In this document: one piece after another, positions 44,881 to 53,746 of the stretch
Layout of the letters: each line of letters opens with the position of its first letter
Position numbering within the stretch: position 1 is the stretch's first letter
Source: Pelosinus propionicus DSM 13327
GTDB lineage: Bacteria > Bacillota > Negativicutes > DSM-13327
Assembly: GCF_900114615.1 (NCBI RefSeq)
Contig: NZ_FOTS01000033.1
Coordinates: 1-56,488 of the forward strand
Reading direction: 5' to 3'
Length of the DNA stretch: 56,488 bases
Position numbers and translations under genes: made by a program
The notes under the pieces: model-generated
What the model was told of the DNA's origin: nothing
Database searches by the model: none
Seen by the model: only the letters and a program-made list of their open reading frames with translations

Positions 44881-46410
44881 TTGCCAAATCATATCGAGAC
44901 GGAATTGAAGCTGGGGTGCTCCGACGAGAGTGTCTGGGAAGAAATCATGTCAGCAGAAGCACTGGTGTCAGTTACTGTTTCTGGATCGGAGAATATCCAG
45001 CAATTAGAAGCTCGTTACTTTGATACGCCTAGTCATGCACTGCAAAAAGCACAATTGGCATATCGGCTGCGCCGTGAAGGTGAAAATTGGATTGCGACCG
45101 TGAAGGGCGGCGGTTCTTCGAAGGGCGGACTGCATGCTAGGTTAGAATGGAATGTAGTTGTTTCCAGCAATGAACCTGATATAGGAGTCTTTGCGCATAC
45201 GGAAATTGGTGAACGACTGCAGGAAGTCATAGGTGATGAAATCGTAGAGCCGATCCTGATTACTTTCTTTGAACGGCGAATGGTAGATGTTGTGATGCCT
45301 GATAGTAGTACGATTGAAGTTGCAGCCGATAAAGGTGCTATTATTGCAGGTGAGAAGACAGCTCCTATCTTAGAAATTGAATTAGAATTAAAAGCAGGCG
45401 ATCCTAAGACACTCTTTATGCTAGGTGCTGCTTTATCCAGGGAGCTTCCTTTGCTGCCAGAATCAGATAGCAAATTTTATCGAGGACTTTTGCTGGCAGG
45501 TTTATCTACTGTACAGCAAAAGAAAAATCCTGTACCGCAAGTGGGTACGGCCAAGCCTGTTAGTGAGGCTATATCCGAATTGCTGATAGACCTGATTCAT
45601 CATATTTTAACAGCACAGCGCGCTTTTCTTGAAAACCCTCAGCTGCCGGAATTGGTCCATGAATTGCGCATTGGCTTACGGCGTCTGCGATCTGTTATGG
45701 AGTTTGCTGAGCCCTTGAATGTGATCAAACAATACACTTGGTATCAGGATGAGCTAAAAAAGATTAGTCAAAGGCTGGCTGCCCTGCGAGAGTTAGATGT
45801 AGCGTATGCCAGTTGGCGTCAGCTGCAAGAGCATCAGTCTGAGGAAAGAGGCTCCAAGGTTTGGTTAGGAGATGTTCTGGCAGAGAGTCGTAATCAGGAA
45901 ATGGAGAAGATTGTAAGCGAGTTCAATTTTGGTTTAACAACACCCGTACTGCTTGGTCTGTGGGGGGAACTGTTAGATAACGACTGGCGGGGATCTATTG
46001 TTTCCGATTCTACGGCAGAAAAGTTTGTTAGCAATGGATTAGTCAATTGGATCAAGAAAGTGAGAAATGGGGCAGAATCTGTAGTTTGGTCCGATGTTAG
46101 CGATGTACATAATTTCCGGCTAGGTATCAAGAAACTTAGGTATGTAGTAGAAGTAATGCAGCCGCTGCTTGGTGATAGAGCTTCTATTGAAGAACAACTG
46201 GAAAAATTGCAGGACACTCTTGGGAATATAACGGATGTTCGTAGTACGGAGCTTTTACTAAAGGATTTATTGCGTAGTAAATCCAGCAGGGCAGTGCATT
46301 TGGAGGCAGGTATGCTGATGGGCTGGCAGATGCGTGAACAGCTGCTGCTGCAGAAGAAAGCAAATAAGAATTGGAAAAAATTCAATCGTGCAGCGAAAAA
46401 GTGGAAATAG
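44881..46410 (+). CDS. CYTH and CHAD domain protein
   Basis: About 509 residues. The N-terminal CYTH (triphosphate tunnel metalloenzyme) domain starts with the ExExK signature HIETELKLG (E6, E8, K10), then ARYFDTP, YRLRREGENWIATVKG, and EIELELKAGD. A C-terminal CHAD domain begins near residue 235, with basic repeats LVHELRIGLRRLRSVMEF and VHNFRLGIKKLRYVVEVMQ whose conserved His and Arg/Lys bind polyphosphate. I choose TTG 44881: AGGATGGTGATC upstream matches the anti-Shine-Dalgarno closely, and the ExExK motif is at the N terminus as in relatives. ATG 44869 adds four residues. Likely inorganic triphosphate hydrolysis with polyphosphate binding; CYTH-CHAD specificity varies. Confidence 0.9.
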   Translation: MPNHIETELKLGCSDESVWEEIMSAEALVSVTVSGSENIQQLEARYFDTPSHALQKAQLAYRLRREGENWIATVKGGGSSKGGLHARLEWNVVVSSNEPDIGVFAHTEIGERLQEVIGDEIVEPILITFFERRMVDVVMPDSSTIEVAADKGAIIAGEKTAPILEIELELKAGDPKTLFMLGAALSRELPLLPESDSKFYRGLLLAGLSTVQQKKNPVPQVGTAKPVSEAISELLIDLIHHILTAQRAFLENPQLPELVHELRIGLRRLRSVMEFAEPLNVIKQYTWYQDELKKISQRLAALRELDVAYASWRQLQEHQSEERGSKVWLGDVLAESRNQEMEKIVSEFNFGLTTPVLLGLWGELLDNDWRGSIVSDSTAEKFVSNGLVNWIKKVRNGAESVVWSDVSDVHNFRLGIKKLRYVVEVMQPLLGDRASIEEQLEKLQDTLGNITDVRSTELLLKDLLRSKSSRAVHLEAGMLMGWQMREQLLLQKKANKNWKKFNRAAKKWK

Positions 46411-46414
46411 GAAA

Positions 46415-46461
46415 AGAACCTCCAGTGCAAAATTAAATGCACAGGAGGTTCTAGTTTTTTA
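46415..46461. terminator. bidirectional terminator
   Basis: AGAACCTCC-A-GTGCA (46415-46429) pairs with TGCAC-A-GGAGGTTCT (46438-46452), then AGTTTTTTAT. Shared by the convergent CYTH-CHAD and ppdK genes. Confidence 0.85.
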
Positions 46462-46468
46462 TAACGAC

Positions 46469-49126
46469 TTATTTTGTTCCGTAATTTTCACCTTTGCTGA
46501 TGGCAGATTGTGCGGCAGCTAAGCGGGCAATGGGAACTCTATAGGGAGAGCAGCTGACGAAGTCAAGGCCAATTTGGTGGCAGAATTCGATGGAGCGAGC
46601 TTCGCCGCCATGTTCGCCGCAAATACCAATCAGAATGTCGGGTCTGGTTTTCCGCCCACTTTCTACAGCGATTTGCATTAACTTTCCTACGCCTTTGCGA
46701 TCGAGAGTGATAAAGGGGTTATCCGATAAAAGTTTCATATCTAAATAATCATTCAGGAATTTTCCTTCTGCATCATCGCGGCTAAATCCTAGGCAGGTTT
46801 GTGTTAAGTCATTCGTACCAAAGCTAAAGAACTCCGCTGCTTCTGCTAATTCGCCAGCTAAGAGGGCTGCCCGCGGCAATTCAATCATAGTACCTGAAGT
46901 ATAATGGAAGCTTACTTTATATTTTTCCATCGTATCGTTAGCAATGGTATCAATTTTTTCTTTGAAGAAATTCATTTCTGCGCTGCCGATGGTTAATGGA
47001 ATTTCAATTTCAGGTAAGACTTTCAAGCCTTCGACGGTGAGTCGGGCAGCTGCATTGCAAATGGCTTGTATTTGCATTTCGTAGATTTCTGGGAATGTAA
47101 TGCCAAGACGGCAGCCCCGATGTCCTAACATTGGGTTGGATTCATGGAGAGCACGTACTTTTCGAAGCAAGGCTTCTTTTTGCGCGAGGAGAGTCATATT
47201 TTCTTGTGTAATTTGCAGGGTAGTTGTTTCAATCAGCAGCTCGTTCATACTGGGAAGGAACTCATGAAGGGGCGGATCTAAGAGACGAATGCAGACGGGA
47301 TATCCGGCCATAACTTTTAAGATACCATAAAAGTCTTCTTCCTGCATTGGCAGTAAATGAGTTAAGGCAGTTTGACGTTCTTCAAAGTTCTCAGCCAAAA
47401 TCATTTCCTGCACATGGGGCAGGCGATCCTGGCCCATAAACATATGCTCTGTACGAGTTAATCCAATGCCTTTGGCTCCAAACTCTAAGGCTTTTTGTGC
47501 ATCTGCAGGATTGTCTGCATTGGCTCGAACTTCTAGTTTTTTGTACTTATCAGCCCAATTCAATAGGGTTAGATATTCCGTAGATAGTTCAGGATCTTTC
47601 ATAGGGACAACGCCTGCGATGACCCGCCCTGTTGCGCCGTCAATGGAGATGAGATCGCCTTCTTTTATCATTGTGTCCCCAATGGTGAAGGTTTTAGTAT
47701 GATAGTTGATTTTTACTGCTTCACAGCCGCATACGCAAGGTTTTCCCATGCCTCGAGCAACTACCGCTGCATGGCTGGTCATGCCTCCTCGGCTGGTTAA
47801 GATACCTTGTGCTGCAATAATACCATGAATATCGTCAGGAGTAGTTTCGGTTCTCACCAGCATTACTTTTTGTCCTTTTTTGCCAAGATCTTCAGCATGA
47901 TTGGCGTCAAAGACAACAATGCCAGAAGCGGCACCGGGGGATGCTGGTAAACCCGTAGCCATTATATCAAGCTTGGCACTAGGGTCGATTTGACGATGCA
48001 GCAGCTGATCAAGCTGGCCCGGTTCGATCAATAGCAAAGCTTCTTGTTTAGTAATCAAGCCTTCTGCCGCTAGATCATGAGCGATTTTAATACTTGCTTG
48101 AGCAGTACGTTTGCCATTTCTAGTTTGCAGTATATATAAAGTACCTTTTTCAATAGTGAATTCAATATCCTGCACATTTTTATAATGTTTTTCTAAGATT
48201 TTAGCTGTTTTTGCAAATTGGGCATAAACTGCAGGCATTTCTGCTTCTAATTTTGCAATGGGCTGAGGCGTACGAATACCGGCGACTACATCTTCTCCTT
48301 GGGCATTTGTTAAGTATTCTCCATATAACAGATTTTCACCATTGGATGGATTTCTGGTAAAGGCTACACCGGTACCGCAGTCGTTTCCCATATTTCCAAA
48401 TACCATCGACTGAATATTAACAGCAGTACCCAGATCATGATCAATCTTATTCAGATTGCGATAGATAAAGGCTCGGTCATTGTTCCAAGAGCGAAATACC
48501 GCTTCAACCGATAAGAATAATTGTTCCATTGGATCTTCAGGGAAGATGGAACCCGTTTTTTCTAATACGAGTTCTTTATAACTGTCAATTACTGCACGCA
48601 GGGTATCAGCAGACATTTCTTGGTCAAAGGTAACGCCTTGCTTTTTTTTGTGCTGCGTCAAAATTTGTTCAAATTCATATTTGTGGATTTCTAAAACAAC
48701 ATCGCCAAACATTTGAATAAAGCGGCGGTAGGAATCGTATGCAAAGACCAAATTGTTTGTACTTTTAGCTACGGCTTGTACCGTTTTTTCGTTTAGGCCA
48801 AGGTTCAAGATGGTATCCATCATGCCAGGCATTGAAAATACGGCTCCAGAACGAACCGAAACTAACAGGGGATTGGTTACATCTCCTAGTTTTTTGCCAA
48901 TGCTCTTTTCCAGGTGAGCCAAATTCTGGCGTATCTCTTCAATAATTTGGTTTGGAAGCTTTTTGCCGTTTTCATAGTATTCTTTGCAAGCATCTGTGGT
49001 AACGGTCATGCCTGGTGGTACAGGCAGACCAATATTAGTCATTTCTGCCAGATTTGCTCCTTTGCCTCCTAATAGTGAACGCATATCGGCACTGCCCTGG
49101 TCAAATAAATATACGAATTTTTTCAT
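46469..49126 (-). CDS. ppdK: pyruvate, phosphate dikinase
   Basis: 885 residues, full length. Interconverts pyruvate, ATP and Pi with PEP, AMP and PPi. N-terminal nucleotide domain starts VYLFDQG..GGKGANLAEMTNIGLPVPPG. The central phosphohistidine domain has TSRGGMTSHAAVVARGMGKP with the catalytic His around residue 451, and the neighbouring Thr-Ser is the regulatory phosphorylation site. The C-terminal PEP/pyruvate barrel ends with GICGEHGGEARSIEFC and FVSCSPYRVPIARLAAAQ, with the catalytic Cys near residue 859. It overlaps the regulator gene by 4 bases. In anaerobes PPDK can run either as a glycolytic or a gluconeogenic enzyme. Confidence 0.97.
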   Translation of the reverse strand: MKKFVYLFDQGSADMRSLLGGKGANLAEMTNIGLPVPPGMTVTTDACKEYYENGKKLPNQIIEEIRQNLAHLEKSIGKKLGDVTNPLLVSVRSGAVFSMPGMMDTILNLGLNEKTVQAVAKSTNNLVFAYDSYRRFIQMFGDVVLEIHKYEFEQILTQHKKKQGVTFDQEMSADTLRAVIDSYKELVLEKTGSIFPEDPMEQLFLSVEAVFRSWNNDRAFIYRNLNKIDHDLGTAVNIQSMVFGNMGNDCGTGVAFTRNPSNGENLLYGEYLTNAQGEDVVAGIRTPQPIAKLEAEMPAVYAQFAKTAKILEKHYKNVQDIEFTIEKGTLYILQTRNGKRTAQASIKIAHDLAAEGLITKQEALLLIEPGQLDQLLHRQIDPSAKLDIMATGLPASPGAASGIVVFDANHAEDLGKKGQKVMLVRTETTPDDIHGIIAAQGILTSRGGMTSHAAVVARGMGKPCVCGCEAVKINYHTKTFTIGDTMIKEGDLISIDGATGRVIAGVVPMKDPELSTEYLTLLNWADKYKKLEVRANADNPADAQKALEFGAKGIGLTRTEHMFMGQDRLPHVQEMILAENFEERQTALTHLLPMQEEDFYGILKVMAGYPVCIRLLDPPLHEFLPSMNELLIETTTLQITQENMTLLAQKEALLRKVRALHESNPMLGHRGCRLGITFPEIYEMQIQAICNAAARLTVEGLKVLPEIEIPLTIGSAEMNFFKEKIDTIANDTMEKYKVSFHYTSGTMIELPRAALLAGELAEAAEFFSFGTNDLTQTCLGFSRDDAEGKFLNDYLDMKLLSDNPFITLDRKGVGKLMQIAVESGRKTRPDILIGICGEHGGEARSIEFCHQIGLDFVSCSPYRVPIARLAAAQSAISKGENYGTK

Positions 49127-49956
49127 TGTTCAACGACTCCTTTTCGATAAAAATCCAGAACTCTTTCAGCAGTTTCTTCTGTTGCTTTATTTGTGATGTC
49201 AATGACGGGACAACCGACTTTGCGCATGATATCCTGAGCGTAATCCAGTTCTTCAATAATACGTTCTAAATTGGCATAGTTGCTGGACGGCTGCAATCCC
49301 ATTGCTTTTAGCCGCTCTCTGCGAATTTCGAATAATAAAGACGGTTTAATAGTAAGCCCGACAACTTTATGAGAAGCCACCTGAAATAGCTCGGCCGGCG
49401 GCGGAATTTCTTTCACTAAAGGTACATTGGCAGCTTTAATTCCTTTATGAGCCAGGTACATGCATAACGGTGTCTTTGATGCTCGTGATACACCTGTAAT
49501 GACAATATCTGCTTGCAAGAGGCCACGAGGATCTTTACCGTCATCAAATTTTACAGCAAATTCAATGGCTTCAATTTTGGTGTAGTATGCTTGATCAATT
49601 TTGCGAATGAGACCCGGTTCGTTGCGCGGGGACAAGTGAGTAACTGCTTGCAGGCCATCGATGACAGGTCCCATAATATCGACATGTGTTATTCCTAATG
49701 TATGTGCTTTGGTCTCTAAGACCTCTTTCAAATCCGGACGAACTAAGGTATAGAAGATCGCTCCGTTTCTTTGTGATGCTTGTTCTACTATCGCATCAAT
49801 TTGTGCAGCAGATTTTAAATACGGCTTGCGTTCAAACTCGATGTTCGCACCATTAAACTGACTAATTGCTGCTTTTACAACCAATTCGCCTGTTTCCCCA
49901 ATCGAGTCCGAGAGTATGTATACAACGGGAACCTGGCTGTTATGTAGAATATTCAA
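49123..49956 (-). CDS. PPDK regulatory protein (kinase/phosphorylase)
   Basis: 277-residue DUF299-family bifunctional protein, which inactivates PPDK by ADP-dependent phosphorylation of the threonine next to the catalytic His and reverses it by phosphate-dependent dephosphorylation. It starts VVYILSDSIGETGELVVKAA, contains the P-loop-like GVSRASKTPLCMYLA, and ends VIDITNKATEETAERVLDF, all family features. Overlapping ATGA with ppdK proves translational coupling of the enzyme and its regulator. Start ATG 49956 follows AAGGAGGTCC on the minus strand. The substrate could also be PEP synthase in some relatives, but the neighbour is PPDK. Confidence 0.93.
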   Translation of the reverse strand: MNILHNSQVPVVYILSDSIGETGELVVKAAISQFNGANIEFERKPYLKSAAQIDAIVEQASQRNGAIFYTLVRPDLKEVLETKAHTLGITHVDIMGPVIDGLQAVTHLSPRNEPGLIRKIDQAYYTKIEAIEFAVKFDDGKDPRGLLQADIVITGVSRASKTPLCMYLAHKGIKAANVPLVKEIPPPAELFQVASHKVVGLTIKPSLLFEIRRERLKAMGLQPSSNYANLERIIEELDYAQDIMRKVGCPVIDITNKATEETAERVLDFYRKGVVEQ

Positions 49957-49993
49957 AAGAGGACCTCCTTTGTCTTAGAAGTTGAATGAATGA

Positions 49994-50629
49994 TTACTTT
50001 TCTGCTAATTGAACAAAAAGTCGTGTGATATTCGTTTTCGTAAAACGACCAACTACCTGATACTTTGTGATTCCACCATTCTTTATGATTTTAACTACCG
50101 GAAGAGCGTCTACTTGATGATACAGAAGTTTCTGAGCAGCAGACAGCACGGATTCCTCTGGCGTTGTTAAGATGATCTTTGGCATTCTCGTCATGATAAT
50201 ATTGACGGGAAGATCATTGTTATTTTTTCCTCCCATTGCTGCCTTTAATAGATCTTTTCGTGAAAGGGCCCCTTCTAAGAAGTTGTCTTCAGATACTACG
50301 AAAATCGTTCCGACGTCTTCTGTAAATAAGGTAAGAATTGCATCATAAACGGTGCTGCTTTCTCTCACCACAATAGGTGCAGAAAGGGTATCGGCAATGA
50401 GAATGGCATCAAAGGACATGGTATTTAGCTGCTGCAGGTCGCGGCCTGTAAAGTAATAGCCAACTTTCGGTTTCGCACTGACGAGTTTGGACATCGTCAA
50501 AATAGCTAAATCAGAACGAAGAGCTGCTCGGCTGAGATTAAGTTTTTCTGCGATTTGACTGCCTGTAATTGGACCAAGGATTTGTATGATTTCCAGAATG
50601 TTAGTCTGTCGTATGGTAAGTTGTATAAT
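49994..50629 (-). CDS. CcpN-like HTH-CBS transcriptional repressor, ATT start
   Basis: About 211 residues if read from ATT at 50629-50627. The shorter frame from ATG 50500 (168 residues) lacks the DNA-binding domain. The upstream in-frame extension reads NILEIIQILGPITGSQIAEKLNLSRAALRSDLAILTMSKLV, a complete helix-turn-helix closely like B. subtilis CcpN, followed by two CBS domains (DTLSAPIVVRESSTVYDAILTLFTEDVGTIFVV and VNIIMTRMPKIILTTPEESVLSAAQKLLYHQ). AAGGTGAT (50640-50633) stands 7 bases before the ATT. There is no ATG, GTG or TTG in that frame near it. CcpN regulates gluconeogenic genes in Bacillus; together with ppdK and its regulator this forms one PEP/pyruvate control unit. The ATT start is inferred. 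Confidence 0.82.
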   Translation of the reverse strand: MIQLTIRQTNILEIIQILGPITGSQIAEKLNLSRAALRSDLAILTMSKLVSAKPKVGYYFTGRDLQQLNTMSFDAILIADTLSAPIVVRESSTVYDAILTLFTEDVGTIFVVSEDNFLEGALSRKDLLKAAMGGKNNNDLPVNIIMTRMPKIILTTPEESVLSAAQKLLYHQVDALPVVKIIKNGGITKYQVVGRFTKTNITRLFVQLAEK

Positions 50630-50644
50630 AAAATCACCTTCTAT

Positions 50645-50668
50645 AACATATAGTGCGCACTATATGTT
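50645..50668. promoter_or_regulatory. perfect 24-bp palindromic operator
   Basis: AACATATAGTGC (50645-50656) and GCACTATATGTT (50657-50668) form a gap-free palindrome. It lies just downstream of the predicted transcription start and ends 5 bases before the ribosome binding site of the CcpN-like gene. Good candidate for autoregulation. Confidence 0.65.
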
Positions 50669-50676
50669 GAAATTGT

Positions 50677-50703
50677 ATTATATAGTATACTACATTGATT
50701 CAA
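50677..50703 (-). promoter_or_regulatory. promoter of the CcpN-like/ppdK unit
   Basis: Minus strand TTGAAT (50703-50698) and TATAAT (50682-50677), spaced 15 bases. A second palindrome TAGTATACTA (50683-50692) occupies the spacer. Confidence 0.5.
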
Positions 50704-51123
50704 TAATACCTGCTTATATATGCACAAAGTATAAATTTTTTTATTTATAATCCTCTGTGTGCTCGGAGATTATTTCATTCTGTTTGCGATGACGGCAAGA
50801 CGTAACAGCGTTATCTTATAACTTGCGATCGATGAGGTTCTATAGATGTACTTTACTATTTATATGCAGATGCCAGTACAAATACTATTCGTATTATTTC
50901 CACTGTTGGTGTACTAGACTGAAAGGCCAGCATTAGAGGCTAAGTTATTTTCTCTTATTAGGGGAATTTACTTGGTGTCTTTATTTTATTTCGGCGGGAA
51001 AGAAAATAAGCGGTCTATAAAACGATCTTACTCCATAAAGAATGATAAGGAAAAAATAGGGGAAGCGAATCGACCGTAATCCGTAATACAAGGAATTCAT
51101 ACTGCATGAGAAAGGGAAATAGA
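50704..51123. other. intergenic region without recognised genes
   Basis: About 420 bases between divergent units. Beyond the ribosome binding site AAAGGGA at 51110-51116, I see no open frame with support, no strong hairpin and no promoter I would assign. Confidence 0.5.
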
Positions 51124-51762
51124 ATGATAAATGAGAGTATTGCATATCTATTACTCAATATTGATAAATATTATGATGCTGTCATTATACACATAGAGAT
51201 TAGCTTGGCTGCGATTGCTGTTAGTTTTATGATTGCCGTTCCCTTAGGAATCTGGTGCTCAAAAAATGGCAGAATATCCTACTCGGTGATCAATGCGTTT
51301 ACTATTTTGCGCATCATACCTAGTTTGGCGGTGTTGGTTCTTGCGATGCCCATATTAGGTACGGGTTTTGTACCTGCTTTGTTTGCGCTTACGCTACTGG
51401 CAATTCCGCCGATATTGATTAATACATACTCGGGTTTTAGAAATATTGACCCTTCTGTGCTGGAATGTGCGACAGGGATGGGAATGAATGCAAGCAGGAT
51501 TTTAGTTGGTATTGAAATTCCTTTAGCGATGCCCCTCATATTGACAGGATTGCGGACCTCTGCTGCGGAGGTTATCGCTAGTGCCACATTGGCATCCTAT
51601 ATCGGTGCCGGAGGACTAGGAGATTTTATCTTTACTGGCATTGGAATGAATGATGTAAGGATAGTATTGATTGGAGGGATGTCAGTAGCATTATTATCCG
51701 TTTTGACGGAGATATCCTTAGCAGCTGTACAGCATATGGTTACGAAGTATCAGCGGGATTAA
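51124..51762 (+). CDS. osmolyte ABC transporter permease (OpuBB/OpuCB-like)
   Basis: About 212 residues, inner-membrane permease with five or six helices of the glycine betaine/carnitine/choline (OpuB/OpuC) type. The N-terminal IEISLAAIAVSFMIAVPLGIW, the LRIIPSLAVLVLAMPILGTG segment, and the EAA-like loop (LECATGMGMNASRILVGIEIPLAMPLILTGLRT) fit. ATG 51124 is chosen because AAAGGGA is 7 bases upstream; ATG 51106 precedes it. First of four genes (permease, binding lipoprotein, ATPase, permease). Confidence 0.88.
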   Translation: MINESIAYLLLNIDKYYDAVIIHIEISLAAIAVSFMIAVPLGIWCSKNGRISYSVINAFTILRIIPSLAVLVLAMPILGTGFVPALFALTLLAIPPILINTYSGFRNIDPSVLECATGMGMNASRILVGIEIPLAMPLILTGLRTSAAEVIASATLASYIGAGGLGDFIFTGIGMNDVRIVLIGGMSVALLSVLTEISLAAVQHMVTKYQRD

Positions 51763-51780
51763 AACATAGGAGAGTGAAAA

Positions 51781-52701
51781 ATGAGTAAAAGAATATCGAG
51801 ATTCAGAATGTTTTTGTTGTTATCCATGGCAGCCGTATTACTGGTTGTAACAGGATGCAGCAGCAACCCTGCCAGCTCTGATCAAGTAAAAGAGAAAAAG
51901 GTGACGATAAAGGCAGGCTCAAAGGATTTTACCGAATCCCTGATCTTAGGTGAGTTATATAGCTTAGCTTTAGAAAATGCGGGCTATACAGTCGAGCGTA
52001 AGTTAAACTTAGGCAGTGCGATTGTTCATAACGCCCTTACCAATGGTGATATTGATTTTTATCCTGAGTATACGGGGACAGGTTTGCTAACGGTATTAAA
52101 AGAAACCCCTAAATTTGATTCGAAAGAAGTCTATCGTGAAGTTTCTGCTAAGTATAAAGAAAAATTTAAACTGATTTGGCTGGACCCTTCTGCTGCCAAT
52201 GATTCTCAAGGTCTAGTGATGAATAAAAGAGCAGCGGAGCAATATCAGATCCGAACAATCTCTGACTTGCAGAAACATGCCAGTCAGATTCGGTTTGCTT
52301 CCCAAGGCCAATTTGATGAGAGAGCAGATGGACTGCCAGCCCTGGTCAAGGTATATGGTTCTTTTGATTTTAAAGACCGCAAGCTATATGACAATGGCAT
52401 TAAATATGATGTACTTCACAATGATAAGGCAGATCTGGCGGTAGCATATACCACAGAAGGAGAGTTGAGCAAGGATGAATTTGTTGTATTGGAAGATGAC
52501 AAGCATGTATGGCCGCCATATAATATTGCTCCTGTTATCAGACAGGATGTAGTGGAAAAGTACCCTGAGATAAAGGATATCTTGAATAAAGTGACGGCAA
52601 AACTGGATAACAAAACAGTGATCATGCTAAATGCTGAGGTGGATATTAAGAAACGGGAATACAATGAGGTAGCAAAGGAGTTTTTTAATACGATCAAATA
52701 A
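51781..52701 (+). CDS. osmolyte-binding lipoprotein (OpuBC/OpuCC-like)
   Basis: 306-residue substrate-binding protein. A lipoprotein signal ends in LLVVTGC with lipidated Cys26, followed by a Ser-rich linker. The mature domain is of the OpuAC-type family (KAGSKDFTESLILGELYSLALENAGY, IVHNALTNGDIDFYPEYTGTGLL, DLAVAYTTEGEL). It captures quaternary ammonium compounds such as choline or betaine; exact substrate cannot be read. AGGAGAGTG precedes the start. Confidence 0.9.
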   Translation: MSKRISRFRMFLLLSMAAVLLVVTGCSSNPASSDQVKEKKVTIKAGSKDFTESLILGELYSLALENAGYTVERKLNLGSAIVHNALTNGDIDFYPEYTGTGLLTVLKETPKFDSKEVYREVSAKYKEKFKLIWLDPSAANDSQGLVMNKRAAEQYQIRTISDLQKHASQIRFASQGQFDERADGLPALVKVYGSFDFKDRKLYDNGIKYDVLHNDKADLAVAYTTEGELSKDEFVVLEDDKHVWPPYNIAPVIRQDVVEKYPEIKDILNKVTAKLDNKTVIMLNAEVDIKKREYNEVAKEFFNTIK

Positions 52702-52750
52702 ATCAGGCAGCAGCGCCAAGACTTGGGAAATGAGAAAAGGAGGTAATAAA

Positions 52751-53728
52751 GTGGCTAGAACTGCAATCGAGTTTCGTAATGTAAGTAAGCAGTATGCCAA
52801 TACGTCTCAATACGCTGTAGCAGGTGTCAATATGCGTATTAGCGAAGGAAGCTTTATTACTATTTTAGGAACTTCGGGATCTGGCAAGACGACTCTTTTA
52901 AAAATGGTGAATCGAATTTATGAGGCAACATCCGGTGAAATCTTGTATTTCGGAGAGCACATTCATAACTTAAATTTAGAAGAGTATCGGCGTAAAATTG
53001 GGTATGTGATTCAGCAGGTTGGTTTATTTCCTCATATGACAGTTGAAGAAAATATTGGAACCATTCCTCAACTTTTAAAGTGGGATACAGATACAATTGC
53101 CAAGCGTGTAGATGCGCTCTTAGAGTTGGTATGCCTTTCGCCTCTGGATTTTAAAAAGCGGTATCCCAGACAATTATCGGGAGGCCAGCAGCAGCGGGTC
53201 GGTTTGGCTAGAGCGATGGCAGCTGATCCGGGCATTATGTTAATGGATGAGCCCTTTGGTGCAATTGATGCCATCACGAGGCAGAACTTGCAGGAGGAGC
53301 TGATTCGCATTCAAAGGAAGTTGAATAAAACCATACTCTTTGTGACCCATGATGTTAATGAAGCATTTAAGCTAGGTGAAAAAGTGGTGATTATGCACGA
53401 GGGAACAATTCAGCAGTTTGACACGCCTTATGGCATTATTACAAAGCCCGCTAATGGATATGTTGCTCGCTTGATTGAAACCCAGGATATTGTGCAGCGA
53501 TTAAAAGTACTAAAGGCACAATCAGTAATGCTTCCAGTTGATCCCCAACTCAGTGATTGTGCTTTTCGTGTGGGTACAGAAGAATCCTTGCATAATATTT
53601 TGACTTATTTCTTAGAAAATGACCAGAAGCATGTATTGGTAGAGGATAATAGAAGAGGTATAGTAGGTAAAATCACATGGGAGCAGCTTAAAGGGAGTAC
53701 CAGACAGGGGAAAGTTTTATCTGCTTAA
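52751..53728 (+). CDS. osmolyte ABC transporter ATPase (OpuBA/OpuCA-like)
   Basis: About 325 residues. Walker A GTSGSGKTTLLKMVNR, Q-loop IGYVIQQVGLFPHMTV, signature LSGGQQQRVGLARAMAADP, Walker B IMLMDEPFGAID, and the switch His in LFVTHDVNEA. A C-terminal extension of about 80 residues resembles a CBS-domain remnant, which in OpuA/OpuC senses ionic strength. GTG 52751 follows AAAGGAGGT (52736-52744) at 6 bases; ATG 52730 lies before this site. Confidence 0.92.
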   Translation: MARTAIEFRNVSKQYANTSQYAVAGVNMRISEGSFITILGTSGSGKTTLLKMVNRIYEATSGEILYFGEHIHNLNLEEYRRKIGYVIQQVGLFPHMTVEENIGTIPQLLKWDTDTIAKRVDALLELVCLSPLDFKKRYPRQLSGGQQQRVGLARAMAADPGIMLMDEPFGAIDAITRQNLQEELIRIQRKLNKTILFVTHDVNEAFKLGEKVVIMHEGTIQQFDTPYGIITKPANGYVARLIETQDIVQRLKVLKAQSVMLPVDPQLSDCAFRVGTEESLHNILTYFLENDQKHVLVEDNRRGIVGKITWEQLKGSTRQGKVLSA

Positions 53729-53746
53729 TGAATAAGGTGGCTGCAT

